Source: Silene latifolia
Lineage: Eukaryota > Streptophyta > Magnoliopsida > Caryophyllales > Caryophyllaceae
DNA length: 64,000 bases
Assembly (NCBI RefSeq): GCF_048544455.1
Contig: NC_133535.1
Coordinates: forward strand, 85,188,120-85,252,119
Reading direction: 5' to 3'
Shown here: positions 1 through 10,586 of the stretch, piece after piece
How the letters are laid out: each line of letters starts with the position of its first letter
How positions within the stretch are numbered: the stretch's first letter is position 1
Position numbers and translations under genes: made by a program
The notes under the pieces: generated by a model
What the model was told of the DNA's origin: nothing
The model's database searches: none
The model's input: only the letters and a program-made list of their open reading frames with translations

Positions 1-11
1 TTTCTTGCAGT

Positions 12-1133
12 ATGGTGAAAACCAGAGGCTTACCCAACAAAAGAACTCGTGCTAATGTCCAGCTTGAGACTGGTCAGTCAAGCAGTGGACCCGTAGTTCC
101 GCCGGTGGAGGCACATCCATCGGTAATATTCTCTGATTTCAATCATCGTAAGGCTTTTGTGGCCCTTATGCGTCGCCCTTTTCATCCCACCCGCTGTGTT
201 AATCCTGGTATCCTTGAGACTTTAGGGATCAAAGAGGACATATTTCATATCTTTCAGATTTTGGGTATGAAGGGGTTCTATCATCTGAGGAAGAAATCCT
301 ACCCCCACTTGACCTTGGAGTTTTTGAGCTCTTTTGTTTATGATAAGAAGGGAAAGAATGTTTCTTTTCGTCTCATGAATGAAGATCATGAGCTTACCTT
401 AGATGAGTTTGCTGATCATTTGGGTCTAGAGGCCGAGGGGGAGGGGTACCTTAGTGATGTGGCCAAGAACAGTGGTGCACCTCTTTACCTTCCGTATTTG
501 ACTGGCAGACCTGCCCCTAGTGCCAGTGCCATGCTGATTAATGATGTACAACACATTTCCCTTCGTATGTTCATGAGGATGTTGACCTGTTTGTTGTACT
601 CGAGAGATGACGTGAACAAGCTTAATTCTCACGAGGTCATGTTGCTTATGTCTTACCTTAACCTACACCGTCAGAAACCATTCTACTACAGTGCTCCAGG
701 AGTAGTGTGCTCTAGTCTTGAGCGCATGGCACAGTCCGAGACCCGACACATTGCTTGCGGGGTCATAGTGACCCGCCTAGCTCGGCGTCGGCATTTTGAG
801 GCCCCACCTCCTGAGGGGAATGAGTATGTAGAGATTGTGCCTACCATGGACGCTCAGTATTGGCGTCAGAACAGATTGTTGAGGAAGATGGATGACGGGT
901 CTTATGCCTGGAGGGTGAGGGGATCTATGTGGATGGTACTTCCGGACCTGGCCCATCTCCCTGTTGTTGATCATTTGGCTGAGTGGGAGACTTGTGCCAT
1001 TCCTGAGACCGAGCCCCAGACCTACCGATTGACCCACGATTCTCTTGGACCTACCCGAGCACACACACGTGCCGAGGGACAAGCGGCGAGCACCTCCCCC
1101 ACCTCGGAAGCGCCGTGGAGTGAGGCAGTCTAG
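12..1133 (+). CDS. Athila-type ORF1 protein (putative plant transposon protein domain), C-terminus frameshifted
   Basis: 373 codons from an ATG one base after a pyrimidine-rich tract ending TTGCAG, a good 3' splice site, so the protein may be made from a spliced RNA. Residues 97-107 (YPHLTLEFLSS) and 119-139 (FRLMNEDHELTLDEF, then LGL) match the same blocks in ORF1 of A (12510-14105) and B (47787-49486). This is the ORF1-like domain of Athila-group retroelements; its biochemical role is not known. I see no signal peptide or clear membrane segment, so an envelope role is not supported. The last residues look shifted: the next frame (1045-1392) continues with a Pro/Tyr-rich stretch, and a further frame to 1577 follows, so the natural protein was probably longer. 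Family assignment is by my own comparison. Confidence 0.75.
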   Translation: MVKTRGLPNKRTRANVQLETGQSSSGPVVPPVEAHPSVIFSDFNHRKAFVALMRRPFHPTRCVNPGILETLGIKEDIFHIFQILGMKGFYHLRKKSYPHLTLEFLSSFVYDKKGKNVSFRLMNEDHELTLDEFADHLGLEAEGEGYLSDVAKNSGAPLYLPYLTGRPAPSASAMLINDVQHISLRMFMRMLTCLLYSRDDVNKLNSHEVMLLMSYLNLHRQKPFYYSAPGVVCSSLERMAQSETRHIACGVIVTRLARRRHFEAPPPEGNEYVEIVPTMDAQYWRQNRLLRKMDDGSYAWRVRGSMWMVLPDLAHLPVVDHLAEWETCAIPETEPQTYRLTHDSLGPTRAHTRAEGQAASTSPTSEAPWSEAV

Positions 1134-1863
1134 GGCAGACCCGGTTGTACCTGAGCCCTCTTACTCTGTCCCTAACTCCTATCCTTACCACCCTTACCAG
1201 TACTCGCCCTACCCCACAGTGCATGACCCCAGGATGCAGCCGAGTGACCTGGCTGAGCGGATCTCCTCTACTTTGGTGCTCCGCAATCTACATGATATGA
1301 CCCTTAACCAGGGCATAGGAACACGATTAGCACGGCACTGCTGTGGAGGGGACCGGGAGTGGATACGGGAGTATTCCACGGTATGGAGTTGACCCGAGTT
1401 CTTGAGACCTCCGGAGGAGACCGAGTTTGGCGCCTTGCGGGACCGTGGGGAGCCAACTCGCGATCGCTAGGAGGGGATTACTCAGCAGCAGCAGGCTTTC
1501 CAGGAGCGGGGATTTCAGGTGCAGGTACTTCTGGCGCAGGTGGTGATGATGACATGGAGGAGGGTCCTCGTTATTGATCTTGTGTTGTTGGGTTGTTTGG
1601 TTTGATTTCTCTGATGTTGGATTTATTTCGTTTGTGTTGGATTTATTACTTCTCTATGGAATGTTGCTTTCGGGATTTATTATCTACTGTTGGATGATTG
1701 TACTCGGCCATAAGGCCGTTAATTACTTTATTTATCGTGTGGAGACGAGTTGGATTCCGTTATGTTAGAGATTAGTTGTGTTTGATATTGCTGGGAAGAG
1801 TTGGATGCAGTTTAGTTTGTGAATGCTCTATGTGATGTCGTCAAAATTGCCTCTGCTAGTCAT

Positions 1864-1980
1864 AACTCGACCGAGTATAGTCACTACTCGACCAAGTAGA
1901 GCTTACTCGGCCGAGTATACAAATGTACTCGACCGAGTAGAGCTTACTCGACCGAGTAGACACTCATACTCGGCCGATTA
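1864..1980. repeat. Cluster of CTCGRCCGAG palindromes in P 3' non-coding tract
   Basis: About six copies of the palindromes ACTCGACCGAGTA / ACTCGGCCGAGTA lie in some 115 bp, spaced roughly 10-15 bp apart. The same motif forms a second cluster in the P LTR just upstream of its TATA box (3170-3261). The rest of 1578-3019 is AT-rich and shows no gene. Confidence 0.85.
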
Positions 1981-2509
1981 TTGCTGATACAGCGACCCTG
2001 ACGTGTAATAGCTATGTGAATTGCATGAGTTATGTGAATAATTGTATGACGGAGTTTCTTGGTGCCTTATATTGTTATTTTGTACAATAAGTTGTTTAAA
2101 AGATTGATTATGAGTATGTCACAGGTATGCGATTGTTTAGATAACCTCTTAATTTGTGAATGTTCGTTATATAACATTGGTTGGTATCCAGGAATTTAAT
2201 TGTTCAGGGGGGAATATCAGAGTCTTTAAATAATGTAGAAAGATAATACAATACCCATACAGTGTTGTAGCTGTCACCAGTCTTATGCGTGGATATGTTT
2301 GGTTACGGTTATAATCGCCCACCGTCACGAATAAAAAGTCGCTATCTTTTGTTAACCCCATATTTTTATTTATATATACTACTTAGTTGCTGAAATATTC
2401 TGTCTTTACAAGTCACAAGCGTGTAATGTCATAAAGTAAGTTGTGCTACAAGAGTTTATGAGTAATGTCATGTGTGTGTTGGCTTTGGGCACGGGAAGTG
2501 GCTAGTGGT

Positions 2510-2546
2510 GAACTTCGGGGACGAAGTTCCTTTAAGAGGGGAAGAG
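2510..2546 (+). promoter_or_regulatory. Upstream hairpin and polypurine-like module of P
   Basis: A perfect 8-bp inverted repeat around GGGA (GAACTTCGGGGACGAAGTTC) is followed by the purine-rich tract AAGAGGGGAAGAG. It copies the module that precedes the LTR at 3057 and lies about 510 bp upstream of it. It is either a second polypurine tract or a partial duplication of the 3' non-coding region. Confidence 0.6.
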
Positions 2547-3019
2547 TAATGTCGCGGAAATAAATATTTAATTATGCCTGAAATACGTATTTAATTATGC
2601 ATATAATATTTAGAATCACATGTATATTATGTATGTTAGTATTCGGAATTACAATTATGTTTCCTTGGAATTATATCCATGTTGTACTCAAGTAATAGGA
2701 ATGTTATACTTTGCACGGATGTCTCAATTTATGTGATACTTTGTATAAGTATACGGAATATGGTGGTTGAGTACTGTTTGCAGTGTGTATTGTTGCTAGT
2801 CGGTGTGTCACTTGTAACAAAAGAGTGCATATGAATTTATTAATTTCCGTAAGTATATGTGATAGTTGATGATTGGTATTGTTTGGAAGAGTAGCTGTGA
2901 TAGATGATGGTGGTTGAGTAATGTTGTATGGCAGAAATGTCAGGATGGTTTGAGTTTGTGCGCCTTTGTGTAGGTGGTTAGTGTCGGTGCGTAACCCTGA
3001 GGAGAGTGACGTGCGGGCT

Positions 3020-3056
3020 GAACTTCGGGGACGAATTTCTTTTAAGGGGGGAAGAC
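3020..3056 (+). promoter_or_regulatory. Hairpin and polypurine tract before the P 3' LTR
   Basis: The inverted repeat GAACTTCG-GGGA-CGAATTTC (one stem mismatch) is followed by TTTTAAGGGGGGAAGAC directly against the LTR start. By position and composition the purine run is the primer for plus-strand DNA synthesis. Confidence 0.75.
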
Positions 3057-3169
3057 TGTAATACCCAGGTTATTTAAGAACGCTGTTGACCGATCTTGTT
3101 GACCAAACAGACCTTAGGGATGAATGGGTGAGGGATCAGGCTTGTAACATGAGTTCTATAGGATTGTTT

Positions 3170-3289
3170 ACTCGACCTAGCTGAGACTACTCGGCCGAGT
3201 ATCACCTATACTCGACCGAGTAGAGCCTACTCGGCCGAGTACTCTCGTACTCGACCGAGTATGGCTGCTGTCGACACGTTAATATAAAT
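3170..3289 (+). promoter_or_regulatory. P LTR promoter: palindrome cluster plus TATA box
   Basis: Five copies of CTCGACCGAG / CTCGGCCGAG variants lie at 3170-3261, the last ending about 22 bp before TATAAAT at 3283. Transcription is expected to start about 30 bp further on. The promoter role is inferred from position. Confidence 0.6.
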
Positions 3290-3840
3290 GCAAGTTCGCG
3301 AGATTCATTTCATTTCTCTTTTCCTCGACAGTTTCTCTTTCTCTAACCCTAGCCTATCTCCCTCTTCTATCACCCCATACCTTCACACTCTAATGTATTT
3401 AGCCTAAACCTCCACCATAGGAAGGACGAGATTCGCTGGGGAAGGATGACGTGTGTGGTGGTCGTCTATGTCACCGCCGCTGCGTAATGTTAGGTAAGTA
3501 TCTACCTTGTGTCCTTTTTGGGTGATTCTTTGAGTATAGTTGTGTAATAGGAGATGGTTATCATTGTTAGGATGCTTATTGGAGTCGTGCGTGGCTGTGT
3601 ATGGAGGTCTTACATGCTTTGCGACAAGGTAGGGTTTTCCTACTCAGTACTGTTAATTGATTAAGATTGTGTTTGTTTTATAATTGTTGTTATCTGCTGA
3701 TCGTTGAAGGATGGGGGTTGTAGTGGCGGTGGTGATGTGGTTGTGTTGTGATGGTTGTTGTGTTGTGACAATTTGTGATCTTTGTGGTATGTGTGATTGT
3801 GGTGGAGTCACTTGCGGGAGTGGCTTCACACCCTAGTTCG

Positions 3841-3867
3841 CCCTCCGTGGAACCCGCCACGGGAGGG
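3841..3867 (+). other. Conserved hairpin in the transcribed part of the P LTR
   Basis: The arms CCTCCGTGG and CCACGGGAGG flank the loop AACCCG. The related LTR at 61056-61081 keeps the loop and the inner GTGG/CCAC but has T-A in place of the adjacent C-G pair, a compensatory change. It lies about 550 bp downstream of the TATA box, so it would be present in RNA. Confidence 0.5.
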
Positions 3868-4779
3868 GATGTGCACATTAAGGGACAGGGATTATTGTCG
3901 CTCGTTGATGAGCTGGACTAGGTTGGATGGGCTGCGGTCACCCACTGGCGGCGAGGATTACCTGTTACGATGGGTAATCTGGCAGGGCTACACCCTTCGG
4001 GGTGTAGTCGGTTCTGTGCGAGATCGAGAGACTGGGATAGAGGATGATCAGCTGCTTACATTGTTGACCTGTCTTACATTTGATTAGTCGATCTTGCCGT
4101 GTTATTTTGTTGTGTCTGCGGTGATCCATTTGGGGATGGTGAGCAGTTGGCTTAGCAGGTACTATTGATTGTGGCTTCTAGGATTGGAGGGATCGGGTCA
4201 TCACGCTACCAGTCTAGAGATACAGTGTCATGAGTGTCGTAGATGTATCTTTATTGTAAAGAGTTTGTATTTAGTCATATTGTATAAGGTATATTATTAT
4301 TCTATAATTGTTCTTCTATTGTCTAATTTGGTCTACTTCCTCGGGAAACCGAGATGGTGACACCGTCATACACTGGAATGGTCCTTGGTAAGGCGTTCTG
4401 GTGTGCGGGGGTGTTACAAATGTTTTAGTCCTATCATGTGAGATTAGACTATGTCGGTGAACACGTAATTAGCAAACAATGTGGTCGAAGTAGATGTTAG
4501 ATTAATTACATGTGATTGCCATACAATTAAATCATACATAATAACAATAAATGAAATATGATAATTAAAATTACAAGAATTACAAGGCTTATTTGTTCTA
4601 CGTCAAAAGCATGCTCAAAACGGGATTTTGAAGAAGAAAAGAAAATAAAATAAAATTAGAAATAAAGGTATGAAAATACGTCAGATTAGAGGTGATAATA
4701 CGATTAATAGTCGATTTAAACCGTGATTAGAAGCTACGTCAAAGTGAGAAAGAGTTCAGGGACATAAGCCAACCCAGAA

Positions 4780-4836
4780 CAGGCGCAGCATCTGCTGCGT
4801 CCCTTGGAAGAGACGCAACACTTCCTGCGTCTGTTC
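4780..4836. repeat. GCAGCA..TGCTGC inverted-repeat pair in V1 (first cluster)
   Basis: CGCAGCATCTGCTGCG is a perfect 7-bp inverted repeat with a 2-base centre; a degenerate second copy lies 30 bp on. Equivalent to 63334-63388 in V2. Confidence 0.7.
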
Positions 4837-5346
4837 TTGCGTTGGATTCTGGCTGTGAAGTCAGAACCACGGATTATTAATGTTCGTTGGCAATTTAAGA
4901 TCGATTATTGATACTAGACTCAAGTTGAAGTGATTTAACAGATTACATACATCTGGAACCGTCATAAAACAAATTAAAGATGAGAATTTACAGTGATTTA
5001 CATAATTATATTTATATGATATCGGGTTTATAAAGGTCAAAACTTTGAACTTGAAAACGGATTTAAACTTGATAAGCTGAAATCAAATAAAAAACTATGT
5101 ACAAAAGACGAATTTCAGAGAATCGATATGGGAAAATTGAACCTCTAAAATCCGGGTTTGAATAAGATGACGAAAACCCGCAAATATTGAATTATAAGGT
5201 ATTTATGTCAGATTAAACGTTATAATTTGAAAAGGATTAATAAAACATGATTATATACTGAAACGAAAAAAAGAAACGAAAGAAATAAGAGATAAGGGGA
5301 AATTGCAGAAGGTCGAGGAAGAAGAAGAAGAGCAGGAGCAACGACA

Positions 5347-5390
5347 GCCTCAGGAAGAGGCACAGCTACTGCTGCGTTTCTTCTCGACGT
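5347..5390. repeat. GCAGC inverted-repeat cluster in V1 (second)
   Basis: CACAGCTACTGCTGCG beside a CTC/GAGG tract; counterpart of 62719-62793 in V2. Confidence 0.55.
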
Positions 5391-5814
5391 CAGACCTTTA
5401 CTGTTTTATAAATACGGTTTTAAAAGATGGTTTTTAAGACGGTTTTGAGCGTGCTTTTGATAGACCTTACATTAAATGATGTAAAATAAAAGTACAATAA
5501 ATAAATGGGATTTGCACCCTCAGACTTACATGTTTGACGAAACGAGATTGACTAAATTTATCGTTTAGTGATTGCTTGACTCGAATATGCGTGGAAAGTG
5601 CCCTTGTTAAAGGATTTAAGAGATTGATTAGATTGATTAAATGGAGTTGGTCAAATTGGTCGGTCTATGCAACGTGACTGGGACTTAGAATAATCTGAGC
5701 TTACGTGGTCGATTGATCAAGCACGTAGGCGTCGAAAGCAAAAGCGTAGTCTTAGAATGCAAAGGGAGAAGAGAAGGGCGGACACTCGCGTGCCAAGTAT
5801 GGAGACCGAAGGTC

Positions 5815-5967
5815 TATATTTATACTAAACACTCGAAGGAGTTTAGAAATGAAACAGATACATAAACAAATCACGGAAATATACTGGAAAGCATGGAAAG
5901 AGGGTTGGGGAAGAGGCACAGCAACCGCTGCGACCTTTGGAAGAGGCGCAGCACCTGCTGTGTCATT
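5815..5967 (-). promoter_or_regulatory. V1 promoter: TATA box with upstream GCAGC inverted repeats
   Basis: On the minus strand, two GCAGC inverted repeats (5909-5967) precede GTATAAATAT (5815-5824) by about 85 bp, the order also seen in V2 (62114-62274). Confidence 0.5.
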
Positions 5968-7039
5968 TCTCAGAGGTTTCTTCCTCAGCAAGAAAGATTT
6001 CCGCGTTTTTTTATGGAATTTCGGTAGATATACACTTTCTTATTCCATGAAACACAGTATACAGAAGATATTTCCTTAAAAATATTAAATTAAATTAGGA
6101 ATAAATATCCAGAGAATTCTAGAACATTTCGGAATATTCTGACTCGGCATTTAAACGGTTTTTAGAAAATGAAGCGGTTTTTGACCCGGACTTCAAATGA
6201 ACTCTAATTACTGTCAAAACGACCGTATCGGCGCGTAGATGACGACCATGAGGTTGAATCGAGTGTTTGAGATATCACTTGTCGATGAACTTACGAATTG
6301 TCATAAAATCGTTCCGCGTATCAAACATGCGGCCCAATCATCACTGGGTGGTTGGCGGGAGGTGTAGAAATGAGGTATCTACACCGACCCAACCACACCC
6401 GACTCTAACAACACCACACCCACACCCACACACACCTATACAAGCATAGCCGCCACCCGCCACCATCGTCACCTCCTCATGACCGTGGTGGGTCCAGTAG
6501 CAGCCACCGTGCCACCAACAACTGTCAGCAACAACCACGACAGCTGTCGTCCCCAACAACAACAATGGCGACACACACACAACACAGTTCGTACAACCCT
6601 CCTTTACCACTCATTTCCGACACCTATAGCCACCCAATCCACCACCCAAGACCACCACTAGCTTCTCATCACTACCCTCGACAAAACCCACCTGATAGCA
6701 CCCCAAGTCAGTCACGGTTTATGGGTCAAAAATCCGTCTTAAGATCGTCGCACAAAATAGCTATAAACATATATACTCGGTCAAACCCCTAATTGGGTGG
6801 TCAACGGTGGTATGTGGCGGGTCAAGGTCGAGTCGGGTTAAATAAAATAATATAAAAAACTAGTGTGAGACGGTTTACCTTACGTTCTCGAGGCGGAGAG
6901 ACAAAATCTCCATTTTTCTGTCTAAAATGTATTGTATATGATGGATTTTGTGGGATTACAATAGGATAAGGGTAGTATGGATATGGTAGGGTGGAATATA
7001 TATGGTGAGTGCGGTATACGTATACATGTATCGTATATC

Positions 7040-7140
<101 letters not shown>

Positions 7141-7194
7141 GTTACAACTTATTATTATTACTACTATTATTATTATCATTACCATCATATAATA

Positions 7195-7333
<139 letters not shown>

Positions 7334-7411
7334 TATTATTCCGTCTCAAACATAACTCGTATAAATATAATAAAATATTATTTATATAATTATAAAATAC
7401 GGAGTATTACA

Positions 7412-7449
7412 ATCTTCCCCCCTTAAAAAGAACTTCGTCCCCGAAGTTC
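7412..7449 (-). promoter_or_regulatory. Hairpin and polypurine tract before the L 3' LTR
   Basis: On the minus strand GAACTTCGGGGACGAAGTTC, a perfect 8-bp stem, is followed by TTTTTAAGGGGGGAAGAT and then the LTR start. A 19-nt second copy of the hairpin (loop GGA) with its own purine run lies at 7621-7655. Confidence 0.75.
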
Positions 7450-8509
7450 ACCTCACTCTCTCCTTTCCACAAATCTCATGCATTCTCTCGCACCTCACCT
7501 GTCTATCAACCGTATACGCTCTTTCTAAACATTGCACTCATCCCAAAGTTCTTCACTCAATTCTCACTACTTTCTCACATTCTGTACTTTCACTTTCCTT
7601 AATTTCCGAATTGTTACATTCACTCCCCCTAAAAGAGAACTTCGTCCCGAAGTTCAACTGTCAGACCGCATAATGTGTTCTCATACGCTCATTACCAAAT
7701 TCCACAAATGCTTATGTTTCAGGTTCAACACTCTCTCTTACCTATTTCAAATCCATAATCAGATCTCGTATAGTTATAATTCCATCGATATAACCCCCCC
7801 CCCCCCCCCCAATCTACAAGCCTCCCAAAAGTCAAGCGTCAGGTCAAACCCACGGTTTCAATCTAAGTCATATAAACAACTCCCAATTCATGTTGATTAT
7901 ATGTAAGCATATCTATCACGGGTATAATTTATTATTACTACGTATCTATATCACGTCAATCCTCATGATTTCACATGTATGCACATCAAAACACCAATTA
8001 TGTGAATTCTAGGAAACAATCAATAAATGCGAAGTTTCTTGTCATTTAACTCAATATGATTAACATTCCCAATTCCGGACCTCATGCCACGCATATACCG
8101 CTTCAAATTCACCACATGATCACACATGTGTTTCCATATCCGTTCCCATCCATCACCAACCCTTCCGCTTATACAGAAGGCCACAATCACTATCATGCAA
8201 AGACCACTATGCGACACACAACTTGCAAGTTTCATCTTACTTTTACCCAACACAAGAAAATCACGTCGATTAACACATATCCAACAAGATTATCACATCA
8301 TTTGTCATCCAATTACTCATGTTAAATCACGATTTCCATTCAATTACAACATGCCACCCAAGATGATCAAACGTAAACAATTGACAAGGTCTCATCCATA
8401 TGGGGTCAACATATTCATCCGAAACAAATCAACCAATATAAATTCACGAAAATAAGGGTATACACCCCATACTAGGTCGAGTATCGACAAAACAAGGGTC
8501 AAAGCAGAC

Positions 8510-8587
8510 CACTCGGTCGAGTATAGGAGGCCACTCGACCGAGTAGGCGGCCACTCGGTCGAGTGCATGGTGCACTCGGTCGAGTGC
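8510..8587. repeat. CTCGGTCGAG palindrome cluster in L
   Basis: Four copies of ACTCGGTCGAGT / ACTCGACCGAGT in about 78 bp, with one or two weaker copies just before. A second L cluster lies at 22051-22243. Confidence 0.8.
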
Positions 8588-8805
8588 CACCTGGGCAGAA
8601 TGTTTTCATTCTCTAACTCGTTCCCAAGCTTTCCTATTTCATCACTCAATTAGGTAGTACAACTAGATCACGATGAACACCGTGGGTGTTTCACTTGACG
8701 ATTGGGAGGCAACTTCACAAACAACATTTATACTACCGCTCATAGGACATAATTTCACCAACTACTTTCACACGTCATGCATGCATACTTAAATCATACG
8801 GTTAC

Positions 8806-10552
8806 TGATGCGATCCCGCTAAGTGTTCACAAATTAAGATGTGGTCGTTGGTCACGGTCGAATCAAAACACAATTTATAGCTCCACAAACAACTCTACAA
8901 TTAGTAAAGAGGCAAGTAAAGGTCGGATCCCAAGGGACGGGAGTTGAAATGAGATTTCTATTGTAACTAGTGGTGTCTAAGGGGTGTCACAAATTGGGTT
9001 GATGTAGAAGGTTACTAAACTAGAATAACAATGAAAATAAACAAGCAAGATGAATTAAAGGGGTGTAAACAATCGATTAAAGGCACTAGGGTGTCATGGG
9101 ATCATAGGGGAATCATGGGATATGATCATACAAACATGTTCTCAAATTATAAGCAAGCAATTATTGTTGTGATGGATTGAGTTGGGTTATATCTTACAAT
9201 CCTAGGAAAGTTTGGGTCCCGGAGCCGAATCGATTAGATTGTACAACACCTACAAGTCGACTTAATCTTCCCTACTCAACAACATGCATGGTCTAATGAG
9301 ACTCGAGTTGGGTTATGTCTTACAAGTCTCATTGAAAAGATAGGAGATGATAGTAAATGCAAGGATTCATAGGCTTAGCATTTCATCAAATATAACATGT
9401 GCATGAGTTGAGATCAAAACAAGCAAGCAAATAAAACATGAAAGCATATTAATTTAAGCATGAATCATTCCCCATGTTGGTTTCCCTAATCACCCATTAA
9501 CCCTAGCTAAGAGACTACTCACTCATTATCATGTTGATCATGCTAGCAAGGTTGTCAATCATACCAACAATATGAAACATGATGAATAAATGAAAGTAAT
9601 TAACAATAATTAAAAAGGGATTAAGAGATTATACCTACTAATGATTCCAATAATAAAGCAAGAATAAAAGAAGTACTTGATGTTTGATTGAGAGGTTGTC
9701 AATCTCCCAACAATAACCCAAATAATCTTCAATTACCCAAAATAAAGGATGAACAAGAGAGATTAAAGAACTAGAACTTGGATTAAAACTTGATTAATAC
9801 TTGATTACAATATTAAAGAGAGATTTGATTGATATTAACTATACTAATTATTGATAAGAAGAACATGCTCCTCTAATTAGACTAATGGGGTATTTATAGT
9901 GAAAATTAGGGAGGATGCATTAGGGTTAACTAAGGGCTAAACTAGTAATTACACTTTTAAGTTGAGCAAGGAGGACCCGGTATTTTTCGAGAGAAGGGCT
10001 TCTCTTTTCGTAGCTTGAAGAAGACAATCCGTCTTTGTGAAGAAATCCGGGCGGAATAGGGTCGGGACGGGCGGATTGCACCGTTGGAATCCGAGCGGAT
10101 TCACGGGAATCCGGGCGGATTGTGGAGGGGGAATCCGAGCGGATTCGAACAAGGACGCTCGGATTGTCTTTGCCGGACGGACGGATTGTTGACAATCCGC
10201 TCGGATTGTCGATCGGATAGTAACTTCTTCTTTTCTTCCCTTTTCTTCATAAATTCCTTGGGGATTTCCATGGGGACTCAAGGATCCTTTCTCAACGTTG
10301 CTCTTCTACTATGATATGTACAAAGGCCTTCTAATCTTGTCTCTCCTTGATGCTTGGTCATTGAATTCGATCAATTTAGTCTCGTTTTGCCATGAAAATG
10401 CAAGATTCTTACTCCTTTCCTACCAAGGGATCAAAATCTCAAAGAATATGCAAAACAAAGAACTAAAGATAAGAAATGACCCAAATAAGCACTAAAAAGC
10501 ATGGAAACAAGGCTAATTCGGGGCTAAATATGCGCCAATTATGGTCACATCA
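8806..10552 (-). repeat. 3' LTR of A
   Basis: 1747 bp, TGATG...CATCA ends, nearly identical to 18088-19839. TATA box on the minus strand at 9891-9899 (CTATAAATA). Confidence 0.92.
9891..10218 (-). promoter_or_regulatory. A LTR promoter region: AATCCGnnCGGATT cluster plus TATA box
   Basis: Between 10044 and 10218 lie about ten copies of AATCCGAGCGGATT, AATCCGCTCGGATT and the half-form GGGCGGATT. On the minus strand the cluster ends about 145 bp before the TATA box. The 5' LTR has the same arrangement. Confidence 0.6.
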
Positions 10553-10586
10553 AATATCCCCAAACCGAACCTTTGCTCGTCCCGAG
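10553..10586 (-). promoter_or_regulatory. Hairpin and polypurine tract before the A 3' LTR
   Basis: On the minus strand CTTTACTCG-GGA-CGAGCAAAG (one mismatch in the stem) is followed by GGTTCGGTTTGGGGATATT and the LTR. Confidence 0.7.

Larger units (their letters stand above)
1..4418 (+). mobile_element. P: 3' part of an LTR retroelement with ORF1 and a chromovirus-style LTR
   Basis: The window opens inside this element. Seen in order: an Athila-type ORF1 (from 12), a long non-coding tract (1578-3019), a hairpin plus polypurine tract, and an LTR that starts TGTAATACCC at 3057 and ends GTGTTACA at 4418. The LTR ends and the tract before them match the chromovirus (Tekay-like) style also seen at 60309, not the TGATA-type ends of A, B, C and D, which have the gag and ORF1 genes. 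No tRNA-binding site follows 4418, so this is the 3' LTR. The 5' half lies outside the window and no target duplication can be checked. The element may be a chimera. Confidence 0.7.
3057..4418 (+). repeat. 3' LTR of P
   Basis: A 1362-bp LTR with TG...CA ends, starting directly after the polypurine tract. A TATA box (TATAAAT, 3283-3289) follows the palindrome cluster. A GC-rich block at 3806-3980 and the terminal part (CCTCGGGAAACCGAGATGG near 4340) are strongly similar to the LTR at 60309-61624, so the two belong to related families. Confidence 0.8.
4421..6383 (-). mobile_element. V1: minus-strand fragment of the V family (probably LTR)
   Basis: Read on the minus strand it starts TGTAGATACC at 6383, as V2 does at 61710, and is similar to V2 to about 63740: shared TATA box (5815-5824), shared stretch near 5700 / 62370, shared GCAGC clusters. 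It shows no coding potential; small ORFs inside are not conserved as reading frames. No 5-bp duplication flanks it, and its inner end differs from V2, so it is truncated. The retroelement superfamily is not determinable from this window. Confidence 0.6.
7412..8805 (-). mobile_element. L: interior, 3' side, non-coding
   Basis: From the 3' LTR to the insertion point of A. It contains two hairpin/polypurine modules (7412-7449 and 7621-7655), a 17-base C run (7794-7810) and a palindrome cluster (8510-8587). I see no gag, protease or polymerase reading frame. It continues at 19845 beyond A. Confidence 0.6.

Noticed and set aside
3690..4087. ORFs on both strands in the P LTR
   Set aside because: They overlap the GC-rich conserved LTR block; the related T LTR does not keep the frame.
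6341..6610. Gly/Val/Cys-rich minus-strand ORF that recurs at 39621-39984
   Set aside because: The two copies are the two LTRs of L, so conservation is by descent of the repeat; frames differ in length.
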